A DNA stretch of 15,195 bases. It comes from Catenibacterium sp. co_0103 (GTDB taxonomy: Bacteria; Bacillota_I; Bacilli_A; Erysipelotrichales; Coprobacillaceae). The notes under the pieces were generated by a model, which worked only from the letters and a program-made list of their open reading frames with translations, had not been told where the DNA came from and did not search any database. Where the stretch lies: positions 1 to 15,195 of the forward strand of contig NZ_RCYB01000052.1 of assembly GCF_004168205.1 (NCBI RefSeq), given 5' to 3'. A program made the position numbers and the translations under genes. Of this stretch, positions 7,209-15,170 are shown in pieces (position 1 is the stretch's first letter; the number at the start of each line of letters is the position of its first letter).

Positions 7209-7604
7209 ATGGTTACAACAGATCCAATTGCAGATATGTTAACTAGAATTCGTAATGCGAATCAGCAGAAACATGAAACTGTTTCTATCCCTTACTCAAA
7301 CCTAAAGAATGATTTAGCAAAAATCTTAAAGAATGAAGGTTTTGTTACTGACTTCGTAGTGAATGAAGAAGGAAATCATAAGAATATTGTTATTACATTA
7401 AAATATAAAGGTAACGAAAGAGTTATCACTGGTTTAAAGAGAGTTTCTAAACCAGGTTTACGTCAGTATGCTAAAGTAAACGAAATTCCTAAAGTATTAA
7501 ATGGTTTAGGTATCGTAGTATTATCTACTTCTCAAGGACTTATGACTGATAAAGAAGCAAGAGCTAAGAATATCGGTGGAGAAGTATTAGCTTATATCTG
7601 GTAA
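7209..7604 (+). CDS. rpsH: Small subunit ribosomal protein S8 (uS8)
   Basis: S8 binds helix 21 of 16S rRNA and is central to assembly of the 30S platform. In E. coli it is the translational repressor of the spc operon, acting at the L5 start. The 131-residue product is within one residue of the usual length. It begins [32 protein letters not shown] and ends in [31 protein letters not shown], the conserved RNA-binding and C-terminal blocks. AAGGAGG (7194-7200) lies 8 nt before the ATG. I did not find an obvious copy of the S8 rRNA target near rplE. Confidence 0.98.
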   Translation: MVTTDPIADMLTRIRNANQQKHETVSIPYSNLKNDLAKILKNEGFVTDFVVNEEGNHKNIVITLKYKGNERVITGLKRVSKPGLRQYAKVNEIPKVLNGLGIVVLSTSQGLMTDKEARAKNIGGEVLAYIW

Positions 7605-7628
7605 TAAAATTATTTAGGAGGTCAAACA

Positions 7629-8174
7629 ATGTCTCGTATTGGTAAAAAGATTATTATCGTACCTGAAGGTGTAAACGTAGACGTTGCTGCTGATAACACT
7701 GTCACTGTTACAGGTCCTAAGGGAACTCTTACTAGACAGTTCTCTAACTTAATTACTATCGAAGTAAATGGTAATGAAATCGAATGTAAGAGACACAGTG
7801 AAGAAAAAACAAACAAGCAGTTACATGGTACAACTAGAGCTTTACTTGCAAATATGATCGAAGGCGTTAAAGATGGTTTCTCTAAGAAACTTGAAATCGT
7901 TGGTATCGGTTATAGAGCTCAGATGCAGGGTAATAAATTAGTAATGAATATTGGTTATTCACACCCAGTAGAAGTTGAAATCGAAGAAGGTGTGAAAGTT
8001 GAATGTCCATCAGCTACTGAAATCACAGTATCTGGTATCTCTAAAGAAAGAGTTGGACATGTCGCTTCAGTAATCAGAGCTTGGAAGAAGCCTGAACCTT
8101 ATAAGGGTAAAGGTATTAAATATTCTGATGAACATATCATCAGAAAAGAAGGTAAAACTGCTGGTAAGAAGTAG
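7629..8174 (+). CDS. rplF: Large subunit ribosomal protein L6 (uL6)
   Basis: L6 lies near the sarcin-ricin loop and the factor-binding site of the 50S subunit. It consists of two homologous alpha/beta domains. The 181 residues match the family (179 in B. subtilis). Typical blocks are MSRIGKKIIIVPEGV at the start, the TVTVTGPKGTLTR strand, the HGTTRALLANMIEGVKDGF helix and the C-terminal EPYKGKGIKYSDEHIIRKEGKTAGKK. AGGAGGT (7616-7622) lies 6 nt before the ATG. Confidence 0.98.
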   Translation: MSRIGKKIIIVPEGVNVDVAADNTVTVTGPKGTLTRQFSNLITIEVNGNEIECKRHSEEKTNKQLHGTTRALLANMIEGVKDGFSKKLEIVGIGYRAQMQGNKLVMNIGYSHPVEVEIEEGVKVECPSATEITVSGISKERVGHVASVIRAWKKPEPYKGKGIKYSDEHIIRKEGKTAGKK

Positions 8175-8201
8175 TTATAAACTAAGGAGGAAAATCGAAT
8201 C

Positions 8202-8558
8202 ATGGCAAAGAATGAATCACGTAACGTTATCCGTTTAAGACGTCATGCTAGAGTTCGTAATAAGATTTCTGGAACTCCAGAAAGACCACGTCTTAATGTG
8301 TTCCGTTCAAACTCTCATATTCATGCACAGATCATCGATGACACTAAGGGTGTAACTCTTGTATCAGCATCTTCTGTAGACATGAAGTTAGAAAATGGTT
8401 CAAACATTGAAGCAGCTGCTGCTGTTGGTGCAGAAATCGCTAAGAGAGCACTTGCTAAAAATATTGATGTAGTAGTATTCGACCGTGGTGGTTATATCTA
8501 TCATGGTAGAGTAAAGGCACTTGCAGAAGCTGCAAGAGAAGCTGGATTAAAATTCTAA
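8202..8558 (+). CDS. rplR: Large subunit ribosomal protein L18 (uL18)
   Basis: L18 carries 5S rRNA into the 50S subunit together with L5. The 118-residue product is near the usual 120. The basic N-terminus [37 protein letters not shown] binds the RNA, and [26 protein letters not shown] is the classic C-terminal signature. AAGGAGG (8184-8190) is 11 nt before the ATG, slightly long spacing. The gene lies 15 nt upstream of rpsE. Confidence 0.98.
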   Translation: MAKNESRNVIRLRRHARVRNKISGTPERPRLNVFRSNSHIHAQIIDDTKGVTLVSASSVDMKLENGSNIEAAAAVGAEIAKRALAKNIDVVVFDRGGYIYHGRVKALAEAAREAGLKF

Positions 8559-8573
8559 GAGGGAGGTCAAATA

Positions 8574-9149
8574 ATGGAAGAACGTAAACCTAGAGAAAAT
8601 TCTAGAGAAAACTCTAGAAGAGGCAATAACCCTAGAAGAAATAGAAAAAACAACAGAAGACAGAGAGCTCCTAAGGAATTCGAAACAAGAGTTGTTACTA
8701 TCAACCGTGTTACTAAAGTTGTTAAGGGTGGACGTAAAATGCGTTTCGCTGCTTTAGTAGTAATTGGTGATAGAAAGGGTCGTGTTGGTTTCGGTACAGG
8801 TAAAGCTAACGAAGTACCTGATGCAATTAGAAAAGCTGAAGAAGCTGCTAAGAGAAACCTTATCACTGTTCCATCAATTAATGGTACAATCCCTCATGAA
8901 ATTACAGGTAACTTCAAGTCTGGTTCAGTATTCTTAAGACCAGCTGCTAAAGGTACTGGTATCATCGCTGGTGGACCTGTCCGTGCAGTAGTTGAATTAG
9001 CAGGTTACTCTGATATCTTATCTAAGTCACTTGGATCAAGAACTCCAATTAACATGGTAAGAGCAACAATCGAAGGTTTAGCATCATTAAAGACTGCTGA
9101 ACAGGTAGCAGAATTAAGAGACATCACAGTCGAAAAGATTTATGGATAG
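8574..9149 (+). CDS. rpsE: Small subunit ribosomal protein S5 (uS5) with Arg/Asn-rich N-terminal extension
   Basis: S5 helps form the mRNA entry channel and contributes to decoding accuracy. The core, from about residue 36 ([31 protein letters not shown]), has the N-terminal double-stranded-RNA-binding fold. The second half carries [20 protein letters not shown] and the [39 protein letters not shown] signature. The product has 191 residues against 166 in B. subtilis; the extra is mostly an N-terminal tail of about 33 residues dominated by Arg, Asn, Lys and Glu. That tail includes a tandem RENS repeat at residues 7-14 encoded by two near-identical 12-bp units. The start is fixed by GGGAGGT at 8561-8567, 6 nt upstream. 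The TAG stop is fused with the rpmD ribosome-binding site. Confidence 0.97.
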   Translation: MEERKPRENSRENSRRGNNPRRNRKNNRRQRAPKEFETRVVTINRVTKVVKGGRKMRFAALVVIGDRKGRVGFGTGKANEVPDAIRKAEEAAKRNLITVPSINGTIPHEITGNFKSGSVFLRPAAKGTGIIAGGPVRAVVELAGYSDILSKSLGSRTPINMVRATIEGLASLKTAEQVAELRDITVEKIYG

Positions 9150-9162
9150 GAGGAGCGTAAAA

Positions 9163-9351
9163 ATGGCAGAAAATAAAAAAGTTGTGATTACGCTTGTAAA
9201 AAGCCCTATTGGTGGTAAAGAAAACCAGAAGGCTACTCTTAAAGCGTTAGGATTAAACAAAATGCATGCTTCTGTTGAAAAGTATGAAACAGAAACAATC
9301 AAAGGCATGATCAACGCAGTAAGACACCTAGTAAAAGTTGAAGACAAGTAG
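9163..9351 (+). CDS. rpmD: Large subunit ribosomal protein L30 (uL30)
   Basis: L30 is a small 50S protein with a ferredoxin-like fold. The frame is open from an ATG at 9142, but that codon lies within the end of rpsE and upstream of the ribosome-binding site. AGGAGG (from 9148) precedes the ATG at 9163, giving MAENKKVVITLVKSPIGG and 62 residues, close to the usual 59. The signature ATLKALGLNKMHASVEKYETETIKGMINAVRHLVKVE is clear. The gap to the rpsE stop is 13 nt, and its own TAG stop (9349-9351) is fused with the rplO ribosome-binding site. Confidence 0.96.
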   Translation: MAENKKVVITLVKSPIGGKENQKATLKALGLNKMHASVEKYETETIKGMINAVRHLVKVEDK

Positions 9352-9363
9352 GAGGTGTAAACA

Positions 9364-9804
9364 ATGAAATTACATGAACTCAAATACAATGACGGCGCAC
9401 GTCGTAACAGAAATCGTGTAGGTCGTGGTACAAGCTCTGGTAATGGTAAGACATCTGGTAGAGGTCAGAAAGGTCAGGGCGCTAGATCTGGTGGAGGTAA
9501 GAAACCAGGATTTGAAGGTGGACAGACTCCATTATTCATGCGCTTACCAAAGCGTGGCTTCACTAATCATAATGCTAAGGAATATGCAATCATCAACGTT
9601 GAAGACTTAAACAAGTTCGAAAATGGTGCTGTTGTAGATTTAGAAGCAGTTATGGAAGCTAAGCTAGTCAAGAAAGCATTAGACGGTTTAAAAGTCTTAG
9701 GCAGAGGCGAATTAAATGTTGCTTTAACAGTAAAGGCTAGCAAATTCTCAAAATCAGCTGTAAAGGCAATTGAAGCTGCAGGTGGAAAAACTGAGGTGAT
9801 CTAA
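9364..9804 (+). CDS. rplO: Large subunit ribosomal protein L15 (uL15)
   Basis: L15 is a late-assembly 50S protein that threads a long, glycine- and arginine-rich N-terminal arm through 23S rRNA. The 146 residues equal the B. subtilis length. The arm is seen in [50 protein letters not shown] (residues 17-66). The C-terminal domain ends in [31 protein letters not shown] (9350-9357) lies 6 nt before the ATG. Only one base separates its TAA from the secY ATG, so membrane-channel synthesis is tied directly to ribosomal protein translation. Confidence 0.98.
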   Translation: MKLHELKYNDGARRNRNRVGRGTSSGNGKTSGRGQKGQGARSGGGKKPGFEGGQTPLFMRLPKRGFTNHNAKEYAIINVEDLNKFENGAVVDLEAVMEAKLVKKALDGLKVLGRGELNVALTVKASKFSKSAVKAIEAAGGKTEVI

Positions 9805-9805
9805 G

Positions 9806-11104
9806 ATGCTAAACTTTTTTAAAGAAGTATTTAAAAAAGGTGAATTGCGTCGTAAGGTCGTCTTTACACTAGGTATACTATTCGTATTCCGTTTAGGAGC
9901 AGGCATTGTGATTCCTTATATTGATACAAGTGCAATCACAAGCGCTGCTACCTCTTCAGGAATCTTCGGAATTATGAATATGCTTGGTGGAGGAACATTG
10001 GAGAAATTCTCATTATTTTCTTTGGGGGTTTCTCCTTATATTACATCTTCTATTATTATTGAGTTATTGTCTATGGATGTAATCCCAGCTTTAGCTCAGT
10101 GGAATAAAGAAGGTAATACAGGTAAAAAGAAAAAGGATAAAGTAACTCGTGTGTTAACGCTTGCATTAGCAATAATTCAAGGTGGGTCATTGACATATGC
10201 ATTCGATAAGGGTTATAGTATTCTAGCGAGTAGTTCTATTTGGACATACGTCTATGTAGTTATAGTTATGGCTGCAGGTTCTATGTTCACAATGTGGTTA
10301 GGTGATCAGATTACTATTAAAGGTGTAGGTAATGGTACTTCACTATTGATCTTCACTGGTATCGTCGCTAACCTTCCAAATAGTTTTATCTCGTCTTTTA
10401 AATCAATGGTTACATTCGGAAGTGCTTATAAGACTGTAACTAGCTTAGCTTGGTACATCTTATTTGTTATCGTATATTTAGCCATTGTCGTGTTTGTTGT
10501 ATTTGAAGAAGGAGCAATAAGAAAAATTCCTATTATCTATGCAACAAATACACAGACAGTCATGCATACTAAAGAATCTACTAATCTTCCAATTAAGATT
10601 AATAGTTCTTCAGTTATTCCAGTTATCTTTGCTGCATCAGTTTTAGCAGCACCAAGAACAATTATCAGTTTCATGAAGTCTACTTCTACAACTCAGATGA
10701 TTGACAATATCTTGAATTATCAGAAACCTATAGGATTCGTTCTCTATATCGTTATGATTATTCTATTCACATTCTTCTATTCTAATTTACAGATTGACGC
10801 TAAGAAGATCAGTGAAGATTTAAAGAAGAGTGGTGGCGCAATTCCTGGTGTTCGTACTGGTGATGATACAAAGAAATATATCGGAACTGTCTTAAATCGT
10901 GTAACTGTGGTAGGATCTCTATTCCTAGCAATCATTGCATCTATTCCAATCATCGCTCCAGAAATCTGGAAGATGACATCAAATAATGCATTGTCTCTAG
11001 GGGGTACAGGATTGATTATCGTAACTGGTGTTGCGTTAGAAACTGTAAGAGCAATAAAAAGTATGTTGACAAGAAGAGAATATCATGGTTATATAAGAAA
11101 GTAG
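9806..11104 (+). CDS. secY: Preprotein translocase subunit SecY
   Basis: SecY is the channel of the SecYEG translocon in the cytoplasmic membrane, taking substrates from SecA or from ribosomes delivered by SRP. The 432 residues (431 in B. subtilis) can be read as ten membrane segments. Conserved blocks include FSLGVSPYITSSIIIELL (residues 71-88), MWLGDQITIKGVGNGTSLLIF (163-183) and LPIKINSSSVIPVIFAAS (261-278), with R350 in the PGVRTG motif of cytoplasmic loop 5. R350 is probably equivalent to E. coli R357, which is needed for SecA-driven export. Loop 4 reads IRKIPIIYATNTQ (239-250), where most SecYs have RIPVQYAKR-like basic residues, and the PGIRPG motif has Thr for the second Pro. The ribosome-binding site GAGGTGAT is inside the end of rplO. 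The TAG stop is followed after 22 nt by adk. Confidence 0.97.
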   Translation: MLNFFKEVFKKGELRRKVVFTLGILFVFRLGAGIVIPYIDTSAITSAATSSGIFGIMNMLGGGTLEKFSLFSLGVSPYITSSIIIELLSMDVIPALAQWNKEGNTGKKKKDKVTRVLTLALAIIQGGSLTYAFDKGYSILASSSIWTYVYVVIVMAAGSMFTMWLGDQITIKGVGNGTSLLIFTGIVANLPNSFISSFKSMVTFGSAYKTVTSLAWYILFVIVYLAIVVFVVFEEGAIRKIPIIYATNTQTVMHTKESTNLPIKINSSSVIPVIFAASVLAAPRTIISFMKSTSTTQMIDNILNYQKPIGFVLYIVMIILFTFFYSNLQIDAKKISEDLKKSGGAIPGVRTGDDTKKYIGTVLNRVTVVGSLFLAIIASIPIIAPEIWKMTSNNALSLGGTGLIIVTGVALETVRAIKSMLTRREYHGYIRK

Positions 11105-11126
11105 CAATTAGAAGGAGGAATAGAAT

Positions 11127-11780
11127 TTGAATATTATTCTTATGGGCCCTCCTGGGGCAGGCAAAGGAACTCAGGCTAAAAAATTAGTGGAGGAGTACGG
11201 CTTGTACCAGATCTCAACTGGTGACCTTTTTAGAAAAGCTTTAAAGGAAAAAACAAAGTTCGGGGTAATTGCTAGTTATTTTATTCAATTTGGGCATCTT
11301 GTTCCAGATGAATATACAGTTGAAATGGTAAGGGAATTCTTAAAGGAAAATATTGATTCTTTTAAGAACGGTTTTATTCTTGATGGTTTCCCAAGAACTA
11401 TCATTCAGGCTAGAGAACTAGAAAGTATCGCGAAAGAATTTGGCTTTGATATTGATGCTGTCATCAATATTGATGTGCCATCTGAAAAGTTAATCAAGAG
11501 ACTTTCAGGTCGTAGAACTTGTAAGGATTGTGGAACCACTTATCATGTCGTTTTCAATCCACCAAAAACTGAAGGCGTGTGCGACAAGTGTGGTGGAGAA
11601 CTCTATCAGCGTCCTGATGAGAGCGAAGAAGCTGTACAGGTTAGACTTGATACTTATGAAAAGCAGACTAGACCACTTATTGACTATTATACAATGAAGG
11701 GTGAATTAACTAACGTTAATGGCGACCAGTCTATGGATGCTGTTTATGCAGATATCAAGAAAAATCTGGAGGCCAAATAA
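11127..11780 (+). CDS. adk: Adenylate kinase, zinc-binding long form
   Basis: This enzyme converts ATP and AMP to two ADP in the cytosol and so balances adenylate energy charge. The P-loop GPPGAGKGTQ is at residues 7-16, the AMP-site residues include T31 and R36 in STGDLFR, and DGFPRT is at 86-91. The LID domain holds four cysteines (C132, C135, C152, C155) in two CxxC pairs, the zinc-binding form typical of Gram-positive bacteria; B. subtilis uses three Cys and one Asp. The length of 217 equals that of B. subtilis. Translation starts at TTG (11127): GAAGGAGGAA at 11111-11120 is at the right distance and the P-loop begins only six codons later. The NMP-binding domain (residues 37-60) is rather divergent. 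Its TAA overlaps the map ATG by one base. Confidence 0.97.
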   Translation: MNIILMGPPGAGKGTQAKKLVEEYGLYQISTGDLFRKALKEKTKFGVIASYFIQFGHLVPDEYTVEMVREFLKENIDSFKNGFILDGFPRTIIQARELESIAKEFGFDIDAVINIDVPSEKLIKRLSGRRTCKDCGTTYHVVFNPPKTEGVCDKCGGELYQRPDESEEAVQVRLDTYEKQTRPLIDYYTMKGELTNVNGDQSMDAVYADIKKNLEAK

Positions 11781-12562
11781 TGATTACAATCAAGGATGAA
11801 CGTGAAATTGACCTAATGAGACATGCTGGTCATGTTGTAGGTTTAGTTCATCAGGAACTCGCTAAATGGCTTAAACCGGGTTTAACAACAGAACAGGTAT
11901 CTGATTTCTGTGAAAAGATTATAAGAAAGAATGGTTGTACACCATCTTTCTTAAATCTTTATAATTTTCCTGGTGCTGTTTGCACGTCTGTAAATGATGT
12001 TGTCGTTCATGGCATTCCTAATGGTTATGTACTTAAAGATGGAGATATTATTTCTGTGGATGTAGGTGCATGCTGGAAAGGATATCATGGGGACTCTGCG
12101 TGGACATTTGCGATTGGCAATGTGTCTCCACAGGCTAAACATCTTATGGAAGTATGTGAACAGTCGCTTTATGCTGGTTTAGAACAAGTTAAACCAGGTA
12201 ACAGAGTTTCTGATATTTCACATGCTGTTCAGACTTACCTTGAAAGTCATGGCTGCTCAACGCCTAGAGACTATACAGGACATGGCATTGGCACAGAGGT
12301 TCATGAAGATCCTAGCATTCCTAACTGGGGTGAACCAGGCAGAGGACCAAAATTAAGAAAAGGTATGTGTATTGCAGTTGAACCTATGGCACACTTAGGC
12401 AAAGCCGAGGTTAAAGTAATGGATGATAATTGGACAGTAAAGACTGCAGACCATTCATTAGCTGCACATTATGAACATACTGTAGCTATCACTGAAGATG
12501 GCTATGAAATCATGACAAAGGTACATAAGGAGTTGATCGATTTTGGCAAAGAAGAAAGATGA
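11780..12562 (+). CDS. map: Type I methionine aminopeptidase
   Basis: Map removes the initiator methionine from nascent proteins near the tunnel exit, using a two-metal centre. All expected ligands can be placed: D94 (ISVDVG), D105 (HGDSAWT), H168 (GHGIG), E201 (VEPMA) and E232 (YEHTVAI); H77 in VVVHGIPNG is the conserved substrate-side histidine. These run two or three positions below the E. coli numbering. The product has 260 residues, somewhat longer than the 248 of B. subtilis, mainly through C-terminal residues. The ATG overlaps the adk stop (TAATG), with GGAGG inside the end of adk. Its last 20 nt overlap the start of infA. Its TGA is the only UGA stop in the cluster. Confidence 0.97.
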   Translation: MITIKDEREIDLMRHAGHVVGLVHQELAKWLKPGLTTEQVSDFCEKIIRKNGCTPSFLNLYNFPGAVCTSVNDVVVHGIPNGYVLKDGDIISVDVGACWKGYHGDSAWTFAIGNVSPQAKHLMEVCEQSLYAGLEQVKPGNRVSDISHAVQTYLESHGCSTPRDYTGHGIGTEVHEDPSIPNWGEPGRGPKLRKGMCIAVEPMAHLGKAEVKVMDDNWTVKTADHSLAAHYEHTVAITEDGYEIMTKVHKELIDFGKEER

Positions 12563-12767
12563 CGTAATTGAAGTCCAGGCAACGGTCGTAGAAACATTAC
12601 CAAACGCAATGTTTAAAGTCCAGCTGGATAATGGAGTAGTTATTTTAGCTCACGTTTCTGGTAAAATCCGTATGAATTACATTCGCATTTTACCAGGGGA
12701 CAAAGTAACAGTAGAAATTTCTCCATATGATTTAACACGTGGGCGAATCACATTTAGACACAAATAG
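12543..12767 (+). CDS. infA: Translation initiation factor IF-1
   Basis: IF-1 is an S1/OB-fold protein that covers the 30S A site during initiation. The 74-residue product (72 in B. subtilis) shows [61 protein letters not shown], the full IF-1 signature. The start is TTG at 12543 (MAKKKDD), chosen because it gives the family's N-terminus and has AAGGAG at 12527-12532, 10 nt upstream. No ATG in the frame would keep the conserved N-terminal strand. The start lies 20 nt inside the end of map, so IF-1 is probably translated by coupling with map. Bacilli usually have a small KOW-domain gene between map and infA; it is absent here. Confidence 0.96.
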   Translation: MAKKKDDVIEVQATVVETLPNAMFKVQLDNGVVILAHVSGKIRMNYIRILPGDKVTVEISPYDLTRGRITFRHK

Positions 12768-12793
12768 ATCTTCCCAAAGGAGGCAGACACAAG

Positions 12794-12907
12794 ATGAAAG
12801 TAAGACCATCTGTAAAACCAATCTGCGATAAGTGCAGAGTAATCAAGCGTAAGGGTAGAGTAATGGTAATCTGTGAAAACCCAAAGCATAAACAGAGACA
12901 AGGTTAA
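12794..12907 (+). CDS. rpmJ: Large subunit ribosomal protein L36, zinc-binding type (bL36)
   Basis: L36 is the smallest 50S protein and sits near helices 89-91 of 23S rRNA. The translation begins [20 protein letters not shown] and ends [10 protein letters not shown], 37 residues, exactly the standard length. It keeps the zinc ligands C11, C14, C27 and H32 of the C+ form. AAAGGAGG (about 12776-12783) lies about 10 nt before the ATG. The gene falls between infA and rpsM as in other Firmicutes. Together with the C+ form of S14 it means two zinc-binding ribosomal proteins are encoded in this operon. Confidence 0.97.
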   Translation: MKVRPSVKPICDKCRVIKRKGRVMVICENPKHKQRQG

Positions 12908-12932
12908 TTATTTTTAGGAGGAACAATAGACA

Positions 12933-13298
12933 ATGGCTCGTATAGCTGGTATTGATATCCCACGCGATAAGCGTGTGGTAGTTTCTTTAACTTATATCTA
13001 TGGTATTGGTCCAACAACAGCTAAGAAAATCTTAGCAGCTGCTGGCGTTTCTGAAGATGTTAGAGTAAAGGATCTTACAGAAGAAGAAGAAACAAAAATT
13101 CGTAAAGAAGTTGAACATATTAAAACTGAAGGTGACCTTCGTAGAGAAACTCAGTTAAACATTAAGAGATTAATGGAAATTGGTTGCTACAGAGGGCTTC
13201 GCCATCGTAAAGGACTTCCAGTACGTGGACAGAGAACTAAGACTAACGCTAGAACGCGTAAAGGTAAAGCTACTCCAATTGCTGGAAAGAAGAAGTAG
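12933..13298 (+). CDS. rpsM: Small subunit ribosomal protein S13 (uS13)
   Basis: S13 is at the top of the 30S head, contacts P-site tRNA through its C-terminal tail and forms bridges to L5. The 121 residues equal the B. subtilis length. The start [26 protein letters not shown] with the helix-hairpin-helix segment GPTTAKKIL, and the C-terminal [25 protein letters not shown], are diagnostic. AGGAGGA precedes the ATG by about 10 nt. It is the first gene of the alpha segment. The TAG stop lies just before the rpsK ribosome-binding site. Confidence 0.98.
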   Translation: MARIAGIDIPRDKRVVVSLTYIYGIGPTTAKKILAAAGVSEDVRVKDLTEEEETKIRKEVEHIKTEGDLRRETQLNIKRLMEIGCYRGLRHRKGLPVRGQRTKTNARTRKGKATPIAGKKK

Positions 13299-13313
13299 TA
13301 GGAGGCAGAACAA

Positions 13314-13703
13314 ATGGCAAAACAAGTTGTACGTGGTAAAAAACGTGTAAAGAAGAATATAGCAAAAGGTATTGCTCATGTTCATTCAACATTCAACAAT
13401 ACAATCGTAACAGTTGCTGATGAACACGGTAACGTTATTAGCTGGTCAAGCGCTGGTGCTCTTGGATTCAAAGGTTCAAGAAAATCTACTCCATATGCTG
13501 CTCAGATGGCTGCTGAAGCTGCTGCAAAGGCATCTATGGATCATGGTATGAAATCTGTTGAAGTATGTGTAAAAGGTCCTGGTCCAGGACGTGAAGCTGC
13601 TGTTAGAGCTCTTTCAGCTGCTGGTTTAGAAGTAACTGCAATCACTGACGTTACTCCAATCCCACATAACGGATGTCGTCCACCAAAACGTCCTCGTGGA
13701 TAA
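13314..13703 (+). CDS. rpsK: Small subunit ribosomal protein S11 (uS11)
   Basis: S11 lies on the 30S platform near the mRNA exit and the Shine-Dalgarno helix. The 129 residues match the family (131 in B. subtilis). The blocks [36 protein letters not shown] and [16 protein letters not shown] are intact, and the end [15 protein letters not shown] is typical. N119-G120 corresponds to the site that is converted to isoaspartate in E. coli S11; whether that happens here is unknown. The next gene, rpoA, follows after an AT-rich 52-nt gap; rpsD is not between them, as usual in Firmicutes. Confidence 0.98.
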   Translation: MAKQVVRGKKRVKKNIAKGIAHVHSTFNNTIVTVADEHGNVISWSSAGALGFKGSRKSTPYAAQMAAEAAAKASMDHGMKSVEVCVKGPGPGREAAVRALSAAGLEVTAITDVTPIPHNGCRPPKRPRG

Positions 13704-13755
13704 TTTGATTTATATTACATTTATATAAAATAAATATCTCAAAGAGGAGGAAACA

Positions 13756-14700
13756 ATGCAAAAGTTTGAAAAAGCAAATTTCACTGTTGATACATACAAT
13801 GAAGATGAAAATTATGGTAAGTTTATCATCGAACCTTTAGAAAGAGGTTTTGGTACTACTTTAGGTAACTCTTTAAGAAGAGTATTATTATCATCTATGC
13901 CAGGTGCTGCAGTATTTGCAGTAAAAATCAATGGCGCTATTCATGAATTCTCAGCAGTTGATGGTGTTTTAGAAGATGTTACAGCTATCATCTTAAATAT
14001 TAAGAAATTAGTATTTGAATTAGATTCTGATGAAGATGTAACAATGGTTATTGATGTAACTGGTCCAGCTACTGTAACTGGTGCAGACATTCAATGTCCT
14101 TCTGAAGTTAAGATAATTTCTAATGATTTAGTAATTGCTCATGTTGCTGAAGGTCAGCATTTCTATATGGAAATGTATGCTCATAAAGATAGAGGTTACA
14201 TGAGTGCAGATCAGAATAAGAAGTTCGTTAACAGTGTTGACGTAATTCCTACTGATTCTATCTTCTCTCCTGTTGTTAATGTAGCATACTTAGTTGAACC
14301 AACTCGTGTTGGTCAGTCAGCAAAGTATGATCAGTTAACTATGGAGATTACAACTGATGGTTCAATTAAACCTCATGAAGTTCTTGCAATTGCTGCAAAA
14401 GTATTAGTTGAACATTTAAATATGTTCGTTGAATTAACTGATCAGGCAATGAATATGGACGTTATGAGTGAAGTACAGCAAGACACAGGCAACAAGGTTC
14501 TTGATATGACTATTGAAGAACTTGACCTTTCTGTACGTTCATACAACTGCTTAAAGAGAGCAGGAATTCAGACTGTTCAAGAATTAGCTTCTAAGACTGA
14601 AGACGATATGATTAAGGTTCGTAACCTTGGTAAGAAGTCTTTAAAAGAAGTTAAAGAAAAATTAAATGAATTAGGTCTTGGTTTTAAACCAATGGACTAA
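13756..14700 (+). CDS. rpoA: DNA-directed RNA polymerase alpha subunit
   Basis: The alpha dimer is the assembly platform for beta and beta', and its C-terminal domain contacts UP elements and activators. The 314 residues equal the B. subtilis length. The N-terminal domain shows FIIEPLERGFGTTLGNSLRRVLLSSMPGAAV (residues 23-53) and the conserved IKPHEVLAIAAKVLVEHL near 204-221. After a linker at about residues 228-246, the C-terminal domain reads LDLSVRSYNCLKRAGIQTVQELASKTEDDMIKVRNLGKKSLKEVKEKLNELGLGF. R261 in SVRS corresponds to the E. coli R265 that binds UP-element DNA. GAGGAGGAAACA precedes the ATG. Its product probably acts back on the AT-rich upstream region of this operon's own promoter. 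Confidence 0.98.
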   Translation: MQKFEKANFTVDTYNEDENYGKFIIEPLERGFGTTLGNSLRRVLLSSMPGAAVFAVKINGAIHEFSAVDGVLEDVTAIILNIKKLVFELDSDEDVTMVIDVTGPATVTGADIQCPSEVKIISNDLVIAHVAEGQHFYMEMYAHKDRGYMSADQNKKFVNSVDVIPTDSIFSPVVNVAYLVEPTRVGQSAKYDQLTMEITTDGSIKPHEVLAIAAKVLVEHLNMFVELTDQAMNMDVMSEVQQDTGNKVLDMTIEELDLSVRSYNCLKRAGIQTVQELASKTEDDMIKVRNLGKKSLKEVKEKLNELGLGFKPMD

Positions 14701-14721
14701 GTTTGTGGAAGGAGTACACTA

Positions 14722-15084
14722 ATGGCAAACAATAGAAAATTAGGCCGTGTATCTAGTCATAGAAAAGCTATGTTACGTAACTTAGCTACTGATGTCATCA
14801 TGCATGGTAAGATTGAAACAACTGCTACTCGTGCTAAAGAAGTACGTAAAGTCGTTGATAAATTAATCACTCTTGGTATTAGAGGAGATCTTCATGCTAG
14901 AAGACAGGCTGCTGCTATTCTTCAGAATGTAGTAGATCCAGCAACTGGAAAGACAGCTGTACAGGTTCTATTTGATGATGTTGCACCTAAGTTCAAAGGT
15001 AAGAACGGTGGTTATACTAGAGTTATCAAAACTTATAACCGTAAAGGTGACAATGCCCCAATGGCAATCATCGGATTATTCTAA
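14722..15084 (+). CDS. rplQ: Large subunit ribosomal protein L17 (bL17)
   Basis: L17 is a bacteria-specific 50S protein next to L32 and near the tunnel exit. The 120-residue product has exactly the B. subtilis length. Conserved blocks are [47 protein letters not shown] and the end [30 protein letters not shown] about 8 nt upstream is the ribosome-binding site. It is the last gene of the alpha segment and of the whole cluster, followed after a few bases by a strong terminator. Confidence 0.98.
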   Translation: MANNRKLGRVSSHRKAMLRNLATDVIMHGKIETTATRAKEVRKVVDKLITLGIRGDLHARRQAAAILQNVVDPATGKTAVQVLFDDVAPKFKGKNGGYTRVIKTYNRKGDNAPMAIIGLF

Positions 15085-15088
15085 TCAC

Positions 15089-15122
15089 AAAGCCCCTATG
15101 GTTTCATAGGGGTTTTTATTTT
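15089..15122 (+). terminator. Rho-independent terminator of the S10-spc-alpha cluster
   Basis: CCCCTATG (15093-15100) and CATAGGGG (15105-15112) form a perfect 8-bp stem around the four-base loop GTTT and are followed by TTTTTATTTT. A few flanking A-T pairs can extend the stem. It begins about 5 nt after the rplQ stop and is the only convincing terminator downstream of the promoter in this window. Confidence 0.95.
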
Positions 15123-15170
15123 GGTAATTTAAAATAACTAGGGGTTTCCTAAATTTTAATTATTACGCAG

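Noticed and set aside
9142..9162. ATG at 9142 as the rpmD start
   Set aside because: It is in the coding end of rpsE and before the ribosome-binding site; the ATG at 9163 gives the normal L30 N-terminus.
9425..9610. Alternative + strand frame inside rplO
   Set aside because: It overlaps the conserved L15 arm in another frame and has no family resemblance; it arises from the Gly/Arg-rich codons.
13704..13755. Internal promoter in the AT-rich gap before rpoA
   Set aside because: TTGATT occurs at 13705-13710, but the nearest good -10 match (TATAAA at 13724) leaves only 13 bp between the hexamers; no well-spaced pair is present.
15139..15154. Short TAGG/CCTA inverted repeat after the terminator
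   Set aside because: Only four pairs, with no conserved context; not enough to call a structure.
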